Below, piece by piece: positions 41,441 to 52,249 of a stretch of 64,000 nt of DNA. Source of the DNA: Symbiodinium natans (taxonomy: Eukaryota; Sar; Dinophyceae; Suessiales; Symbiodiniaceae); NCBI GenBank assembly GCA_905221605.1, contig CAJNDS010002525.1, positions 145,001-209,000 on the forward strand. The letters are read 5' to 3'. A program made the translations under genes and the position numbers. The notes below the pieces were generated by a model. That model did not search any database. It was given only the letters and a program-made list of their open reading frames with translations, and was not told the DNA's origin. Numbering within the stretch: the stretch's first letter is position 1; every line of letters begins with the position of its first letter.

Positions 41441-42039
41441 CCAACCTTCGGAGGGTTTTGGAGTTTAGGGTTTTGAGGGTTTTGAGGGCTTGTTGGGGGT
41501 TTATGGGCTCTTGGGATGATGGGAATGAGAGAGTTTATAGGGACTCTTAGAGGGTTTAGGGGGTTTCGGGGGGTGGAGGGCCAATCGATCTTAGGGTTTA
41601 GGGAGGAACACCAACTCGCCCATGACCCTCTAAGCCTTGCAGCCAAAAAGCTCATTCACCCGATTCTCGAGTCTTACGTTCAGGGGGTTTAGGGTTTAGG
41701 GTTTAGGGTGAGGAGAAGAAACTTGCATCCTAACCCCTCAACCCTGAACCCCTAAGTCCTAAAACCCCTCAACGCAAAAACTCGGAAGCCCCTCAGCCCT
41801 GAATAGGCCCAAACACAAGCTCCACAACCCTGGACCCAAACTTTAACTAGCACGTGGGACTTGCTGCGGTGCACACCTCCTGGATGCATAAGAACTTTGA
41901 CATAATTGAGCCCAAAACTACAACCTCAACCCCTAAATCCTAATCTCCAAGCCCCCAAACTCTAAGCACCTGAAACCTGAACCCTAAACCCATGAACCCC
42001 TACACCGAAACTCCTGAACTATGAGCCCGAAAAATCAGA

Positions 42040-42121
42040 ACCTACCATTTGCTTAAGAGCCCCCCTATCTGGGCCTCATACGGAAGACTGTCGTGGGAGG
42101 GTTCTTAAGCAAATAGTAGTT
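42040..42121. mobile_element. Family-J element
   Basis: CTACCATTTGCTTAAGAGCC ... GGGTTCTTAAGCAAATAGTA. Related copies at 44980-45090, 34066-34206 and 48017-48267, with very different loop contents. Confidence 0.75.
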
Positions 42122-42465
42122 AACCCCAAAACCTTAAACCCTAAACAACCCGAAACCCTAAACCTTCAACACTGAAACCCTAAACCCTATAACCCCTAAA
42201 CAACCCTCAACCCTGAAACCCTAAACCCTAACCCCTAGACCCCTAAACCCCGAACAACCCCGAACCCTCAACCCTTAAACCCCAAACCCTAACCCCTAAA
42301 CAACCCGAAACCCTAACCTCTAAACAACCTGAAACCTTAAACCCTCCACCCTCTTAAACCCCAAACCTAACCCCTGAACCACCGTAAAACCCTTGCCACT
42401 AAACCCTGAACAACCCTAAACCCTAAACCCTAAACCCTAAACCCTAAACCCTAAACCCCAAACCC

Positions 42466-42548
42466 TAAGCTTCATAACCAGCAGCAAGGGCATCCCGGAG
42501 TTTGCCCAGCGAGTCCTGCCATGTCGGCCCGTGCACCTGGCAGTTCAG
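42466..42548 (-). CDS. PPR-like exon island, possibly 5' part of the PPR gene
   Basis: Reads NCQVHGPTWQDSLGKLRDAL then AAGYEA, matching the second half of a PPR motif (W-x-x-x-L-x-x-L-x-x-A-x-x-x-G). It lies about 1 kb upstream of the first resolved PPR exon. The intervening 41680-42420 is degenerate CCCTAAA-type sequence with a family-J element (42040-42121). Linkage is inferred. Confidence 0.4.
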
Positions 42549-43563
42549 GGTCGAGCAGGTTTGGGGTTTGGGGTTTGGGGTTTAGAGTTTCGGATATGGG
42601 GTTTAGGGTTTGGGGTTTAGGGTTTAGAGTTTCGGAAATGGGGTTTCGGGTTTGGGGTTTAGAGGGTCTGGGGGTTGGGCGTTTGGGGGGTGTGGGGTTT
42701 GGGGGTTTGGTCTTGAGCCCAATACCCTTGCCAACGGGGGCTTCTTGCTGTTACTCTCTCAGCTTGTGAGCCGATCTGTAAGCCCGTAAGCTGGGTTTAG
42801 GGTTTAGGGTTTAGGGTTTTAGGGTTTTAGGGTTTAGGGTTTAGGGTTTAGGGTTCAGGGTTTAGGGTGTAGGGTTCGTTTAAGGGTGACTCGTCGGGGG
42901 CGAAAGTACCGGTTTAGGAAGTTTCGGGTTTAGGGTTTAGGGTTTCAGGGGAATCCTCCAAAAAACGCATCCCCCCCCAAAAAAAAAAGTACCCTATGCT
43001 ACTATTGGGTCTTTCTTAGGAAGCCTTGAAGGCTTGAATGGATCTAGTTCTTGGATCATCCCTGGTGTCTGGGATGCTGAGGCGTGTGCATGGTCAGCGC
43101 CACTCTCGCCAGTTAAGGGCTTCGGGTTTTGGGGGTTTGGAGTTTCGGGGTTTGAGGTTAGAGTTCGGGCTTAGGGGCTTAGAGTTTGGGTGCGTTTTGG
43201 GGTTTCAGGATTGGGGTTTGGGGTCTGGGGGTTCGTGGTTGATGTTCAGGGTAGGGATTTATGGGGGGGGGGGGGGGGTTATCGTTCAGCGTTTTGAGAT
43301 TGTAGCGATTGCCTCTATGGGCTTAGGGCTGGAAAGTAAACGCTACATTAGCCCTGCTAAACCCTAAACTCTAAACCCGAAACCCGAAACCCTGAACCCT
43401 AAACCCGAAGCCCTAAACTCTAAACCCTAAACCCCAAACCCTAAACCCTTTGCCCTAAACCCTAAACCTCTCAAAGCCCTGTTCATCCCAAAAGGCTGGC
43501 GAGCGCGATTCGTGCAACATTCAGGGCTCGGAATATTCCTTGGGGTTTTGGGGTTTGGGGTTT

Positions 43564-43640
43564 AGGGTTCTAGGGTTCTAGGGTTCTAGGGTTCTAGGGT
43601 TCTAGGGTTCTAGGCTTCTAGGGTTCTAGGGTTCCAGGGA
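43564..43640 (+). repeat. Homogenised octamer variant TTCTAGGG
   Basis: Eight or nine near-identical TTCTAGGG units embedded in ordinary telomere-like sequence; one unit reads TTCTAGGC. Confidence 0.9.
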
Positions 43641-43804
43641 TTAGAGTTTAGGGTTTAGGGCTGTAAGTACTAGCTTGTCTTGTTTTTTGGTGGTTTGGGT
43701 GGAGCGGGGGGGGGGGGGGAAGGGTTTAGGATTTAGCGTTTAGGGTTTAGGGTTTAGGGTTTAGGATTTAGGGTTTAGGGTTTAGGATTTAGGGTTTAGG
43801 GTTT

Positions 43805-46800
43805 CAGGCACCTGGGGCTGCATGTACTTACGACTATTGGGGTGGAGCCCTGTGTTTTTCGGGAGGTATAGCCTACGACCTTCGACTTTGTAGCGCTGGT
43901 TGGGGATAAACCCTAAAACCCTAAACCCTAAACCCTAAACCAGGGTTCAGCCTTTTTTCGGGATTCAGGGGGACCGGCCTGCATGGTAGCTGCCATCAAA
44001 AGAAAGCAATGCCGGCTGCGAGCCCAAATTCCCAAACCCTAAACCCTAAACCCTAAACCCTAAACCCTAAACCCTAAACCCTAAACCCTAAACCCTAAAC
44101 CCTAAACCCTAAACCCCAGCCCGAAGCAAAGACTGGAGCTTGTCCCTCTTCAGAAGATGGGCGAAGAGTTGGGGGTTTACGAAAATAAGGGACCACTCAA
44201 TATAAACTTGGTAGCCAGTAACCATATTACCCTAAGGGTCCATGTACCTTATTATTACGCACTTGGGCCCCAAAGTCCCTACATAGGAAGTACTTTAAGG
44301 ACCGAGTACTCCACATTTAGGTACATGGACCCTTAGGGTTATAATAAGGGCACCCCTTTTTTGGTTGGTTACTTTATAAAGGGAACCCAGAGCAAAACAA
44401 AAAGTAAAGGGTACCACTGGGCTACCAATTAAGTAGATCCCCTAACTGTAGGATCTCCTTATACTAAGGACCCCAATGAGGTACCCCTAATGTGGCACAC
44501 CCCCCCATTTAGGTTAGAGGGTTTAAGGTTGACGGTTGTGGGGTTTTGGGTTTTAGTGTCATCCATCAAGGTTTTAATTGGCCTCAGGGGAACCCTAAAG
44601 CCCTCTAACCGCATGGGAGTTTACGAATATAAGGGACCCCCCAAATAGACCCCCCCCCCCAAAAAAAAAAAAACAAAGTAGGATTCGTTTATATGAAGGA
44701 CCCCCAAAAGGTACCTCTAATTTCGGAAACCCTAAACCCTAAACCCTAAACCTTCGACCCTAAACCCTAAACCCTAAACCCTAAACCCCTTCATACCTCT
44801 TAAACCCTGTTAAGCCCTTCAAGCTTTAGCCCAGCCAAAGCCCAAACTCCCAAAACTCCCTGAAGGCCGGGAGCCTTAGGGTTTAGGGTTTAGGGTTTAG
44901 GGTTTAGGGTTTAGGGTTTAGGGTTTAGGGTTTACCCTGTCCCCCGTGATCTCATTTTAAAGGGTTTAGGGCTTGAGGTTTACTGTTTGCTAAAGAACCC
45001 CTCCCAAAGAAAACAAAATATACTTCCTTATATACGGGTAATATAGGGACTATTGTTTTTTTCGGGTGTTCTTAAGCAAACAGTAGTTTAGGGTTTTGGT
45101 TGAGGTCATAAGCCGTTGCCCTTAAGCGAACGACGGGCGCTCGTCCCTTTTTGTCAGGGCAGCGCTCAGGATAATTGCACTGCACACCCCAGCAGTGCTG
45201 AAAATCACCCGAGAAGGGAGACGTGGAGGTTGCCGATGGGTTTCGGGTTTCGGGTTCTCGAAGTGTTCAGGAAACTTAGGGGGTTCAGGGAAGTCAGGAA
45301 ACCAGGCTTTAGGGAAGTCAGGGCAACTTATAGGGCCCCAAACCCTAAACCCTATCCCTAAACCCTAGACCCTAGACCCTAGACCCTAGACCCTAAACCC
45401 TAAACCCTAAACCCTAAACCCTAAGCCCTAAACCCTAAACCCTAAACCCTAAACCCTAAACCCTAAACCCTAAACCCTAAACCGCAAGTCAGGGCAACTC
45501 AGGGTTTAGGGAAGTCAGGGCAACTTGGGGCTTCGGGAAATCAGGGCAGCTACGGGCTTGGGGAAGTCAGGGGCATCTTAGGGTTTAGGGTTTAGGGTTT
45601 GGGGTTTAGGGTTTAGGGTTTAGGGTTTAGGGCGACTCGGCTCCCACCTTTCACCGGAGGAGAGCTGTAGCATCTCACTGGGCCCTCCGGGGCATGCCCT
45701 CCTCCTCAAGGTCTTGGCCGCCTGCTTGCAGTAGACTCAAGCTTAGGGTTTAGGATTTAGGGTTTAGGGTTTAGGGTTTAGGGTTAGGGTTTAGGGTTTA
45801 GGGTTTAGGGTTTAGGGTTTAGGGTTTAGGGTTTAGGGTTTAGGGTTTAGGGTTTAGGGTTTAGGGTTTAGGGTTTAGGGTTTAGGGTTTAGGGTTAAGG
45901 GTTTAGGGTTTAGGGTTTATGGTTTAGGGTTTCTTGGAGGTTTATGGTACTTAGAAACCCAGTTAGAGCTATACTTACAATAAACCCTCGACCCTAAACT
46001 TGGAGGGAGGTTTATGGTACTTAGTAACCCAGTTATAACTGTACTTATAGTATGACCCTATTAGGGTACTTAAGGACCCTTCTAATTGGGTTACTAAGTA
46101 CCCTGAACCCCCAAGTAACGCCTTCAGATGTCTCTAAGGACTCTACATGGAGTTTAGGGGTTTACAGAGCACCTTGTCATCTCATACCTCCCCTCTGCAT
46201 GTACCGACATTGTTGTGCATGGTGCTTCGAGCTCCGTTTTTCTGGGAAAGGCAACAGCTGTACCAGCCCGCCCCTTGATGAAGAACGCATTGATCTTGTC
46301 GGTTTAGGGTTTAGGGCTTAGGGTTTTGGGTTTAGGGTTTAGAACAACGAAACCAGAATCGGAAACCAACAAGTGTTCCGCCCTCAAAAGAAGATCTGAC
46401 AGTTGCCTCCCCCTTACACCAGCAGCGCATGAAGGCCACTCACTTCGCGTCTCTACATGTAAGCGCCATAGTGAACTCAGTTGCTCGCAAGCCTGCTATA
46501 TTGGATTTGCATGTTCGAAAGCTCTAGAACTGAGGGGCTGAACCCCCCAGCCCCAACATAGCTTAACCTTGTCTTCGGAATAGGGCTTCTATAGAGTAAC
46601 CAGCAAGGATAAAGGTTAAGTAGCCCAGCCCCTACTAAGAGAAGCACACCCCCCAAGTTTCTGTGAAGGCTTCGCTAAAATGCAAGCCTAAACCTTAAAC
46701 CAAGGGTTTAGGGTTAGGGTTTTGGGTTTAGGGTTTAGGGCTTAGGGTTTAGGGTTTAGGGTTTAGGGTTTAGGGTCTAGGGTTTACGCTTTCATTTTGC

Positions 46801-47750
46801 CAGCTTCTCATCTCGGACCCATCGTCCAGCTCTTTGGCCGTGGTCGTTTTCTACTGGCTGTTGGTAAGGAATATGTGGGGGTTTCCGAATATAGGGGTTT
46901 AGGGTTTAGGGTTTAGGGGTACCTTATTGGGGTTCCTATTCTGAGGGAATCTTACCATTTGGGGGTGTATATTAGGGGTCCCCTATTTCGTAAACCCCCA
47001 TCTGGGAATTCGGTTCCGTACAAAAGCCCCTTACAGGCCGTATAGAGGGGCAATAAGATACCGAATTCCTGATTCCATACAAAGAACTTGTCAGGTTTGC
47101 CTACGGCTCACCCTAAACCCTAAACACTGAACCCTAAACCCTAAACCCTAAACCCTACACCCTAAACCCTACACCCTGGACGAAAAACTCCAGCACCCAG
47201 CTCTTTGAGCAGGATTGCAGTTTTCAGGCTGTGCGGAACCCTATCCCAACAACCTGCTCTGGCCTGCAAAGGATACAAGGCCCAACTCCTGCGAACCGTC
47301 TAGGGTTTAGGGCTTAGGGTTTAGGGCTTAGGGTTTAGGGTTAGTTGCCGAGTTCATAAGCCCCCCCCAAAAAAATGTACACTGTCAGCTCGATAGGAGA
47401 TTAGAGTATCCCAAAAAGCCTAAAGAGTACTCACTTAGCTACTACTAAGATCCCATAGGTCCTATAGGCGAGAACTTACGCACGATAGGGCTCCAGCCAA
47501 GCTAGTGCCACCACTTCGGTATGCACTGCAGCTTACAGGTTTAGGCTCTCAGGACGCTCACGGACCATTCGACCCAAAACCCTAAACCCTAAACCCTAAA
47601 CTCTAAACCCTAAACCCTAAACGTCGATCCGCCCTCAAGCTCAGCTTGCGGAGAGGACCGCTGGTAGTTCGGGGATCGAAGATGCAGGAGGCGGAGGGCG
47701 CGATGTGGGTCTCACCTCGACCTTGACTCAAGCGACCAGAGGTAAAACTT
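43805..47750 (-). CDS. Series of exon islands, unknown gene(s)
   Basis: 47750-47619 (AFTSGRLSQG-like frame; IAPSASCIFDPRTTSGPLRK), 47300-47174 (RVPHSLKTAILLKELGAGVF), 46520-46345 (EWPSCAAGVRGRQLSDLLLR), 46300-46185 (DKINAFFIKGRAGTAVAFPR), 45740-45632 (VYCKQAAKTLRRRACPGGPS), 45243-45118 (CWGVQCNYPERCPDKKGRAP), 44172-44122 (LFAHLLKRDKLQSLLRAG), 43912-43805 (PNQRYKVEGRRLYLPKNTGL). Each is short, GC-rich and bounded by telomeric or inverted-repeat sequence. No family is recognised, and joins are unresolved. Confidence 0.4.
44035..44116 (-). repeat. Telomeric array, C-strand
   Basis: About 80 bp of pure CCCTAAA directly left of the exon island 44122-44172. Confidence 0.9.
44169..44512. mobile_element. 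Triple nest: family E containing family G containing family B
   Basis: The outer E element (GGGGGTTTACGAAAATAAGG ... CACACCCCCCCA) is split at 44205-44430 by a G element (CTTGGTAGCC ... GGGCTACCAA). That G element is itself split at 44230-44338 by a B element (CCCTAAGGGTCCATGTACC ... GGTACATGGACCCTTAGGG). Removing B restores the AACCATATT-TAATAAGGGCACC core seen in other G copies, with TTA repeated at the borders. Confidence 0.85.
44620..44732. mobile_element. Family-E element with C-run/A-run insert
   Basis: GGGAGTTTACGAATATAAGG ... CTAATTTCGGAAACCCTAAA; the middle carries an 11-12 base C-run followed by an A-run. Confidence 0.7.
45270..45640. repeat. C-strand telomeric array framed by GGGAAGTCAGGGCAACTT units
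   Basis: Units like GGAAGTCAGGGCAACTTA occur before (45283-45325) and after (45487-45575) a CCCTAAA/CCCTAGA array (45335-45483). The array therefore sits inside, or separates, an older minisatellite. A G-strand array follows (45578-45630). Confidence 0.8.
45745..45942 (+). repeat. Longest G-strand telomeric array in the window
   Basis: About 195 bp of TTTAGGG with only a few slips (TTAGGG, TTAAGGG, TTTATGG), ending at a family-C element. Confidence 0.9.
45943..46115. mobile_element. Family-C element with duplicated left end
   Basis: CTTGGAGG-TTTATGGTACTTAG occurs twice (45943 and about 46008) before one right arm (AAGTACCCTGAACCCCCAAG). Either one copy inserted beside another or the left arm was tandemly copied. 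Confidence 0.7.
46873..47003. mobile_element. Family-E element containing telomeric repeats
   Basis: ATGTGGGGGTTTCCGAATAT ... CCTATTTCGTAAACCCCCAT, inverse orientation, with three TTTAGGG units inside one arm. Confidence 0.75.
47340..47452. mobile_element. Family-H element
   Basis: AGTTGCCGAGTTCATAAGCC ... GTACTCACTTAGCTACTACT, closely matching the two PPR-intron copies, including CCCCCC-AAAAAA and the TGTACACTGTCAGCTCGATA core. Probably an intron of an unresolved gene. Confidence 0.75.
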
Positions 47751-47850
47751 GGCATGTTCCCCCCTTAAACAAACAGTCCTTAATGGGGATTATAATCCGG
47801 GGGGGTACTAGGATCCCCATTAAGGACTGTCAGTAGAAGGGGGAACACCA
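47748..47850. mobile_element. Family-A inverted-repeat element
   Basis: TTGGCATGTTCCCCCCTTAA ... GTCAGTAGAAGGGGGAACA, starting directly at the edge of the exon island 47619-47750. Confidence 0.75.
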
Positions 47851-48016
47851 TCACGAGACAAACGGCCCAAGAAGAGGAAAAGGGGCATTGAAAGGTAATA
47901 ACCCTAAACCCTAAACCCTAAACCCTAAACCCTAAACCCTAAACCCTAAACCCAAATCAACAGGACAATGCAACCTTGAGAGGCCCACTCGCACTTTCGA
48001 AAGGAGGGACTTACAC

Positions 48017-48267
48017 TACTAGTTGCTGAAGAACGCCAAAAATGAAAAATGAAAATCCCTAGATTGCCCTTATAAGCAGGATCATGTTATATATATATAT
48101 ATATATATATTATTATTATTATTATTATTGTTATTACAAATATTATTACTATTATTATGACGGTTATTATTGTTAATAATAATTTTATTCTTATTTGTAT
48201 TCTTATTCTTGTTGTTTTCAATTATATTTTTGTTTGGGTGGGGGTTCTTAGGCAATTAGTAGTAACT
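48017..48267. mobile_element. Family-J element enlarged by a TA/ATT microsatellite
   Basis: ACTAGTTGCTGAAGAACGCC ... GGGTTCTTAGGCAATTAGTA. The loop holds TATATATA (48088-48109) and ATT repeats (48110-48200). On the minus strand GTTACTAC at the right edge could act as donor after the exon 48360-48268. Confidence 0.65.
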
Positions 48268-49445
48268 TGGCGGCGGCAGCCTCTGCCAAGTCTTCGACAA
48301 CGTGCACATCCGCACAATCCGACGTTGTGGCGACTCCTTCAGGTCGTTGCGGTTTGGAGTTCAGCGTTTAGGCTTCGGGTTTAGAGGGTTTAGGGTTTGA
48401 AGGTTTAGGGTTTAGGGTTCAATCAGGGTTCAGGGTAGCAGAACGAGCTAACACAAACACCTGCTAGAAGGGCTCAAAAGTCACTTGGCTCAAAATCACT
48501 TGCTCTAGCCATCTATCTATAGATATCAACATATGCATATACACGTGTACATCTGTATAGGTCTATGTAACTATACAACTATATGCATGTATATGCATGT
48601 ATGTACACATATATATATATATATGTATGTATGTATGTATGAATTATATATATATATATATATGTGTGTGTGTGGTCCCTCTTCCATATATATATATATA
48701 ATTATGTACAACATACAATCCTTGTTTCCAATGCGCGCAGGTAAAGCATGTGCTTACTGTTATGGGCGAGGCGAATGCGCCTGCAGCAGGACCGTTTGAC
48801 AGTGCCGCGATCATGTTCGAGATGTCAGCCGCACAAAGGGCCTGTGTGTCTCAACACGAACCCTCACCAGGCTTTGCAGGGCTTAGGGTTTAGGGTTTAG
48901 GGTTTAGGGCCCTTTGGAGTCTGAGTCCGCGTTGGAAGTGCCTGCAGCCCAAGTGCCTTGAACCCCGAAACCCCACAGCGTGAAGCCCAAGCCCAAAGCC
49001 CTAAGCCGTCAAGCTAGTCCTACACCCTGCAATTTCAATACTCCTGAATTAAGAAAAATCACACAAAATGCAAGAGGGGTTCCAGTAGATCCAGTAGCTA
49101 TGGCTTAAGGACCTCTCCGAAATATCAAGCTGTAGCCCTGGGGTCCATGTGCCTATATAGTATATACTCGGGGCCATATAGTAGCTTTGGGGCCCAAGTA
49201 TATACTATATAGCTACATGGCCTAAACCTAAACCGTAAACCCTAAACCCCAAGCCCTAAACCCTAAACCCTAAGCCCTAAGCCCTAAACCCTAAACCCTA
49301 AGCCCTAAACCCTAAACCCTGAACCCTAAACCCTGGAAGTCCGAATGCCTTGCTGTTTCCTTGCACCGAACAGTCGGAAATGGCCAAGGCAGAGAAACGC
49401 GCGATCCAAGCAAAGGTGGAGATGACGTTCCTGACTTGGTCTTGG
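48263..49445 (-). CDS. Cys-x2-Asp helical-repeat exons (first group)
   Basis: 49445-49326 reads VRNVISTFAWIARFSALAIS then DCSVQGNSKAFG. 48840-48728 follows an ACACAG acceptor and reads ALCAADISNMIAALSNGPAA. 48360-48263 reads ATTSDCADVHVVEDLAEAAA. The shared pattern is Cys-x2-Asp-(I/V/F) followed by a hydrophobic helix, also seen at 50.4-56.8 kb. Product unknown; possibly membrane-associated. Confidence 0.45.
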
Positions 49446-49758
49446 GCCCTAAACCCTAAACCCTAAACCCTAAACCCTAAACCACAAAACCCTAAACCCT
49501 AAACCCTAGACCCTAGACCCTAAACCTCTTGGGGGGTGAGCGTTTATGCGGCTCACGCTTGAATAGGGTTTAGATCTACAGGGATTCCAGGGCAGAAGGG
49601 TGTGCAAAATCCGGCCATGCAGTGTATGCCAAAATTCCCCAACAGTCCATGTACCTATATCGTACATGTATATATATATATATACTTGGGCCCTATAGCT
49701 ACGAAATGGGAATCCCTTTACGGAACGAGTACATACGAAAAGGTTCGCGGACCCTTCG
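49139..49758. mobile_element. Two family-B elements
   Basis: 49139-49220 is a short copy with intact arms (GGGTCCATGTGCCTATATAG ... CTATATAGCTACATGG). 49645-49758 has an expanded TATATA tract and a decayed right arm. Confidence 0.75.
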
Positions 49759-49879
49759 GGATCAATAATAAGCCCTAACGTTCTTTCTCCAGCACCTTGA
49801 AACTACTAGTGCGGCAGGACGGCCAGCGGCCAGGCAAATCCTTCGGTTGGTGTTTTTGCTCCTCTTGTCAACATACGAT

Positions 49880-50200
49880 ATGGGTATTTCCCAAAATAGG
49901 GCTACCCCTTTTATACCCCAAAACAAGAACAGAATCCCCTTAAAGGGAGTCCCTTCTATGGATGTTTCCCAAACAAAAGGGTTGTCCCGTTTATACCCCA
50001 AAAAATAGAACAGAATCCCCTTGAAGGGAGTCCCTTCTATGGATGTTTCCCAAACAAAAGGGTTGTCCCGTTTATACCCCAAAAAATAGAACAGAATCCC
50101 CTTAAAAGGGAGTCCCTTCTATGGATGTTTCCCAAACAAAAGGGTTGTCCCGTTTATACCCCAAGAAATAGAACAGAATCCCCTTAAAGGTACCCCCAAA
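49880..50200 (-). repeat. 81-82 bp tandem repeat, about four copies
   Basis: GGGTTGTCCCGTTTATACCC recurs at about 49979, 50060 and 50142, with a diverged first copy at about 49897. Because 81 is divisible by three, the minus strand encodes a 27-residue repeat with RDNPFVWETSIEGTPFKGIL in each unit. One unit is 82 bp, which breaks the frame. Copies 2-4 are nearly identical, so expansion is recent. Confidence 0.85.
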
Positions 50201-50414
50201 AAGGGTACCCCTAAACCCTAAACCCCAAACCCCAAACCCTAAACCCCAAACCCTAAACCCTAGACTCCCAAAAAGGGTACCCCGATTTTCGGAAAGCCCC
50301 ATCATATCAGGCCACACAGGCTACGGGTTAACGAAAGCCGCGCTAACCCTAAACCCTAAACCCTAAACCCTATACCCAAAACCCTGAACCCTAAACCTTA
50401 AACCCTAAACCCTA

Positions 50415-51612
50415 CCATGAATTCTCGCTGTGCGTCATTATCTCGATGCTGCAGGCCTGCGGCACCGGGCACGCTGCCGCTGCCACCCGCACCTCCGCAA
50501 CAAGAAGATTCTGGGTTGGGATGTTCCCCCTTTTATTGCTATTGTCCTTCATAGTAATCCCTATTAAGGGAATGGGTACTATAATCCCTATTAAGGACTG
50601 CTAGTAGAAGGAGGAACATCGGGTCTAGGGTTTAGGGTGTATTGTACGATTGTGTATATCACCTCAACGCTTGCCTGCAGCAGAGCTCGGACAATGAATG
50701 AGAGCATGTTGGTAACGTCCATGACCTGGGGCCATTGGAGCACCAGCTCAATTGGAGGTTTACGAAGATAGGGGACCACTAAAAGACCCCAAAGTAGGAA
50801 CCTCTTATAATAAGGACCCTAAACCCCAAACCCTATCCCCAGACCTTAAACCCTAAATCCTAAACCCTAAACCCTAATATCGCAAACCCCCAATTAAACC
50901 CGAGATTGTGCTGTCCTGTTCCGCCTGGCCTACCGTTTAGAGGGAGGTGCCCCCTAGGGTTTTGGCTTTAGGGTTTCGGGTTTTTCGGGTTTAGAGTTTA
51001 GGGTTTAGGGTTTAGGGTCTCTCATAAGAGCCATAAGTTAGCAAGGGTCCCTGCTTAGAGAGGCTGCACAAAGACGCACTGCAGACACAGCCGCGCACTG
51101 CGTGATGTCGAACGCCCGATTGCGGCTCTGCGATCGGTGGTACTTGATGCCTGCCACCAGCTCCTTTGTGTACGAAGCCAGGATTCGACGGGCTGGTTCT
51201 TAATTAGTGGGGAATGAGGGAATGAGGTTCCGTAAATATTCCCTCAAAGGGTTTTTGTAGGGCCCTAATTCCCTCATTCCCTACTCAGAACCACGGGGTA
51301 AAGTGTATGGAGGGCTCGAGGAGTTCTGGGCCCCTACAAGTTAACCATTTCAACCCACCAGTGGGTCCGAAACTCTCTAAAATCCCCCCCGGCCCCAGCT
51401 ACGATTGCCTCAACAATCCCCTACAACCCTGAACTGCCAACCCTCCACCCTAACCCTAAACCCTAAGCCCTAAACCCTAAACCCTAAACCCTAAACCCTA
51501 AACCCTCATCCATGTCTCGGCGGTTGGAGCGGCAGCTGCTGGGATGAACTGGGCCCAGGCATGCGTCGCAGTCGCATCTGGCTCCGGGAGAAAGAGGTCC
51601 GCGGCGGTGAAG
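50415..51612 (-). CDS. Exon series with one exactly resolved intron, unknown gene
   Basis: 51612-51503 (GFTAADLFLPEPDATATHAW), 51328-51295 joined to 51192-51040 (LLEPSIHFT-PRRILASYTK, then ELVAGIKYHRSQSRNRAFDI, TQCAAVSAVRLCAA), 50758-50635 (DVTNMLSFIVRALLQASVEV), 50515-50415 (EVRVAAAACPVPQACSIEIM). The family-F element 51193-51294 is removed as a GT-AG intron in frame. A family-A element (50516-50623) separates the last two exons. Confidence 0.5.
50516..50623. mobile_element. Family-A inverted-repeat element between two exons
   Basis: TTGGGATGTTCCCCCTTTTA ... CTAGTAGAAGGAGGAACATC. It fills the gap between the exon islands ending LLQASVEV and starting EVRVAAAACP, consistent with intronic location. 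Confidence 0.8.
50753..50892. mobile_element. Family-E element containing telomeric repeats
   Basis: GGAGGTTTACGAAGATAGGG ... TAATATCGCAAACCCCCAA, with C-strand telomere-like repeats (50815-50878) inside, as in the 46873 copy. Confidence 0.7.
51193..51294 (-). mobile_element. Family-F element that is exactly a 102-nt intron
   Basis: CTGGTTCTTAATTAGTGGGG ... CCTCATTCCCTACTCAGAACC, flanked by ACGGG on both sides. GT-AG removal joins HFT to PRRILASY. Other copies: 56194-56272 and 63483-63586. Confidence 0.75.
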
Positions 51613-52249
51613 CCTCTTAGGGGACTTTAGGATTTTAGGGCTTTTGGGGTTTAGGGGTTTAGGGGTTTAGGGTTGTGGATTTTAGGGTTTTGGGGTTTAG
51701 GGTTGCCTCTGAGGGGACTTGAGGATTTTGGGGTTTTGGGGGTTTAGTGTTTAGTGGTTTAGGGTTTGGGGATTTAGGGTTTAGGGCCAGGTTATTCAGC
51801 AACCTATGATTACAAAGAGTGCCCTTTTTGTTGCTTCTAGGGTGCTGTAAGGGAACCTCAACCCCGCAAAAATGGAATGAGGGTGCTAATGGGCATCCTT
51901 GTTTGGGTTTGCCCTAAGGCTTTAAATCGCCCAAATAGGTATAATTTGCAGGCTGTAGAAAACACTTCTAGCTCTGGGGTTTAGCGTTTATGACTTGGAG
52001 TGGGGAAGTGTCACATGCCACTACGACAAAAAACCGTAGACGCCAGCTGACGTCAGCAAGAACAGTGTTTAGGGTTTAGAGATAAGCTGAAGGATTAAGT
52101 AGGGCTTAGGGGAAACCCTAAACCCTAAACCCCAAACCCTAACCCCTAACCCCTAACCCCTAACCCCTAAACCCTAAACCCTACAGCCTAAAGAATAAAC
52201 CCTAAACCATAAACCTTACACCCTAGACCCTAGACACTAGGCCCTACAC

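Noticed and set aside
49880-50200. CRISPR array
   Set aside because: Contiguous 81-82 bp units without spacers, in a eukaryotic context.
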